Positions 62,178-64,000 of a stretch of DNA of 64,000 nt are shown in pieces; position 1 is the first letter of the stretch, and every line of letters starts with the position of its first letter. The notes beneath the pieces were generated by a model. It was not told the origin of the DNA, made no database searches, and saw nothing but the letters and a program-made list of their open reading frames with translations. This stretch comes from CAVTTH01 sp963737545 (GTDB lineage: Bacteria; Verrucomicrobiota; Verrucomicrobiia; Chthoniobacterales; UBA10450). The translations under genes were made by a program, and so were the position numbers. The DNA is taken from positions 992,001 through 1,056,000 of the forward strand of contig CAVTTH010000003.1 in assembly GCA_963737545.1 (NCBI GenBank). Reading direction: 5' to 3'.

Positions 62178-64000
62178 ATGACGAACCACTCTCCAACCTT
62201 CGGTGCCCAAACGGCTGCGCCTAACCTCGCCAGTGCGAACGACGTCGGCCCTGGTGGACAGACTACCGAACACAAGGGCGGATTCGACTTCCGTCATTTC
62301 TGGCATTCGCTACTGGAGCGGGCCTGGATTGTTGTGTTATGCGTTCTCGCCGGGCTTTTCGTCGCGATTGGCTACCTGGCTCGCACCCCGAAACTCTACC
62401 AAGGGCACATTGTTCTTGAAGTTGATGTGCAGGAACCATCAATGGTCGCCGGCGAAGAAGTCACCGCGAATCGAATGCGTTCTGCCTTTCTGGCCAGTCA
62501 GGATGCGATGCGCACCATCGAACAAAAACTGACCAATCGCAGTTTGATGGCCCGCGTGATTCGAGCGGAAGGATTGGCGGATGATGGCGGGCGCGCGTTG
62601 CTCGGCGAAAGTGTCGGCGGGAAGACTGCTCCCAGCCCGTCCTCACCATCGAAGGGTGCGACAACGTCCGCCCTTGGTCCGGTTGTGCCCGTCTTCACTC
62701 CGATCGAAGAGGGATTGGGCGGCGCGCTCTCGACGATGGTTAAACCGGTCATTCGCCGGGGCACGCGTCTCATCGATCTTTACGTGACCAATCGCGATCC
62801 CGCGCTCGCTCAGAGTCTCTCTGAAGCCGTTGGTCGCGAATACATTCGGAATTCCGTCGAACACCGGGCCTCGTTCAGTCAGGACACGCTCCGTTATCTC
62901 CTCGAGGAGGAAGAACGCCTGAAGGGAAATTTGCGGAAAAGCGAAGCCGCAGTCGCTGAATTCAAAGCGAAAACTCCCGACGCTCTCCAGCTCGGTGGCG
63001 GCGCGGCGGCAACTGGAAGTCAGGCGGGCGCCGGGAGCACTGGCAGCCGTGGCGGGCTGGTCGAAGACAAATTGCAGGAGCTAACCAGCAAATTGACCGC
63101 TGCGAAAGCAGACCGTCTTCGCCTCGAGGGCGAGCTTAAGCAAATCGAAAACCTCGGTGACGACGTCGATGCTCTTCTTGCGGTGCCAAGCATTGCCGCC
63201 GCCGCGCCGGTTAGCGATCGCCGTCGTGACGTCGCGCAATTGGAGAGCGGAGTTGCGGCGCTGGCGCAGCGTTACAAGGATAAACATCCCAAGATGATGG
63301 CTGCTCGGGCGGCCCTGGCCGAAGCGCAAGAAGCGTTGCGCCGTGCCGTTCGTATGGAACCCGCCGTCTTGCGCAACACTCTGGACCAGGCACGGCTGAC
63401 CGAGGCCAACCTGGAAAACAGCACGCGCGAGCAGGAGAAAGCGGCTTTGGCGTTGAATAAAGCGGCGATTCCTTATCAAGAACTCGCCCGCCAGGCGGAG
63501 ACTGACCGCGCGCTGTACGAAAGCGTGTTGCGGCAAATCAAAGAAACTAATCTCACCAAGGATGTGAAAACCAACGCGGTCAGCGTGGTTGAACACTCGC
63601 CGCTGCCGCATTTTCCCGTCAGCCCGCAGCCGTTCAAAGCACTTGTCCTGGGTCTTCTCGGCGGACTTGCCGTCGGGCTTGGATTTGTTTACGGAGCCGA
63701 TTCTCTGGACCGCTCGATCAAGACGGTTGATCAGGCCGAATCGATTTTGAAACTCCCGGTTTTGGCTGCGATTCCAGAGGCGAAAATAGGCGCTAAGCCT
63801 AACCAGAGTTCTCGCAAAGATGTGGCTGCCGGAGCCAGCTATCGGCTTGTGGCGGAAGCACCGGAAGGGCCGATCGCCGAGGCTTTCCGAAATCTCCGGG
63901 CGGCGCTTTCACTTCTCGGTCGTGAGACCGAACGCAAAATCTTTCTGTTCACCAGCGCCATGCCCACTGAGGGAAAAAGCTTCACCAGCGCCAACTACGC
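62178..64000 (+). CDS. Wzc-like chain-length determinant / tyrosine autokinase, N-terminal part
   Basis: ATG at 62178 opens a frame that runs off the window end (607 codons seen). Residues 35-80 hold the Wzz-type first membrane helix ('RAWIVVLCVLAGLFVAIGYL'). A long coiled region (about 230-440, 'LLEEEERLKGNLRKSEAAVA', 'DRALYESVLRQIKETNLTKD') and a second helix ('LVLGLLGGLAVGLGFVYG') follow, and the kinase domain begins with Walker A 'TSAMPTEGKSFTSANYA' at the edge. BY-kinases of this form control EPS polymerisation length. The Tyr-rich tail is outside the window. Confidence 0.9.
   Translation, partial: MTNHSPTFGAQTAAPNLASANDVGPGGQTTEHKGGFDFRHFWHSLLERAWIVVLCVLAGLFVAIGYLARTPKLYQGHIVLEVDVQEPSMVAGEEVTANRMRSAFLASQDAMRTIEQKLTNRSLMARVIRAEGLADDGGRALLGESVGGKTAPSPSSPSKGATTSALGPVVPVFTPIEEGLGGALSTMVKPVIRRGTRLIDLYVTNRDPALAQSLSEAVGREYIRNSVEHRASFSQDTLRYLLEEEERLKGNLRKSEAAVAEFKAKTPDALQLGGGAAATGSQAGAGSTGSRGGLVEDKLQELTSKLTAAKADRLRLEGELKQIENLGDDVDALLAVPSIAAAAPVSDRRRDVAQLESGVAALAQRYKDKHPKMMAARAALAEAQEALRRAVRMEPAVLRNTLDQARLTEANLENSTREQEKAALALNKAAIPYQELARQAETDRALYESVLRQIKETNLTKDVKTNAVSVVEHSPLPHFPVSPQPFKALVLGLLGGLAVGLGFVYGADSLDRSIKTVDQAESILKLPVLAAIPEAKIGAKPNQSSRKDVAAGASYRLVAEAPEGPIAEAFRNLRAALSLLGRETERKIFLFTSAMPTEGKSFTSANY

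Overview
This window most likely comes from a member of the Verrucomicrobiota, possibly Chthoniobacterales. The call rests on several clusters seen together: five or more sulfatase genes or remnants with a formylglycine-generating enzyme, an exosortase/EpsI-type protein next to giant autotransporter-type beta-repeat proteins with PEP-CTERM tails, MASE1 histidine kinases, and DUF3300/DUF2950/DUF4239 proteins. DNA is GC-rich. I see no rRNA, tRNA or CRISPR array. The species is not determinable from the sequence alone.

Layout. 0-3 kb: N-terminus of a Kir-type K+ channel, then a secreted 2H phosphoesterase, a secreted HAD phosphatase and a DUF4239 membrane protein. 3-10.7 kb: three related secreted sulfatases (one frameshifted) and a sulfatase remnant, with a DUF2252 protein between, separated by a recurring GC-rich palindromic repeat. 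10.8-21.4 kb: small lipoproteins, response regulator, split MASE1 kinase, STAS-like protein, EF-hand protein, glycine-zipper protein, secreted beta protein, aquaporin, split DUF4239 protein, DUF2950 and DUF3300 proteins. 21.9-26.3 kb: accessory patch with a RAYT (Y1) transposase inside perfect 23-bp inverted repeats, a VPxxGST-tailed exported protein, an ankyrin-L,D-transpeptidase, a third lipoprotein paralogue and scrambled duplicates. 26.3-43.3 kb: two large CSPTR sulfatases, DUF3597 and companions, HdeD, PPK2, FGE, three tandem STAS-like proteins, and a phosphorelay cluster (receiver, GAF/PAS kinase, receiver, FixJ-type regulator, MASE1 kinase). 43.4-64 kb: exosortase fused to an EpsI-like domain, TPR protein, two giant beta-repeat PEP-CTERM proteins, outer-membrane barrel, Wza-like export protein and the start of a Wzc-like tyrosine autokinase.

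How it fits together. Most of 3-43 kb looks like an envelope/stress-response island. Ten copies of a 20-bp imperfect palindrome (core GGACYTTRGTCC) sit 35-150 bp upstream of ten gene starts, always in the same orientation relative to the gene. The core matches the mycobacterial DosR/DevR box, and a FixJ/NarL-type regulator with cognate-looking kinases lies in the same window. The right third is a protein-sorting and exopolysaccharide locus.

Sequence quality or decay. Five genes carry single frame breaks, each repaired by removing one base, and one beta-repeat gene carries about fifteen. Nearly all are one-base insertions, which looks more like residual single-molecule sequencing error than neutral decay, though both remain possible.
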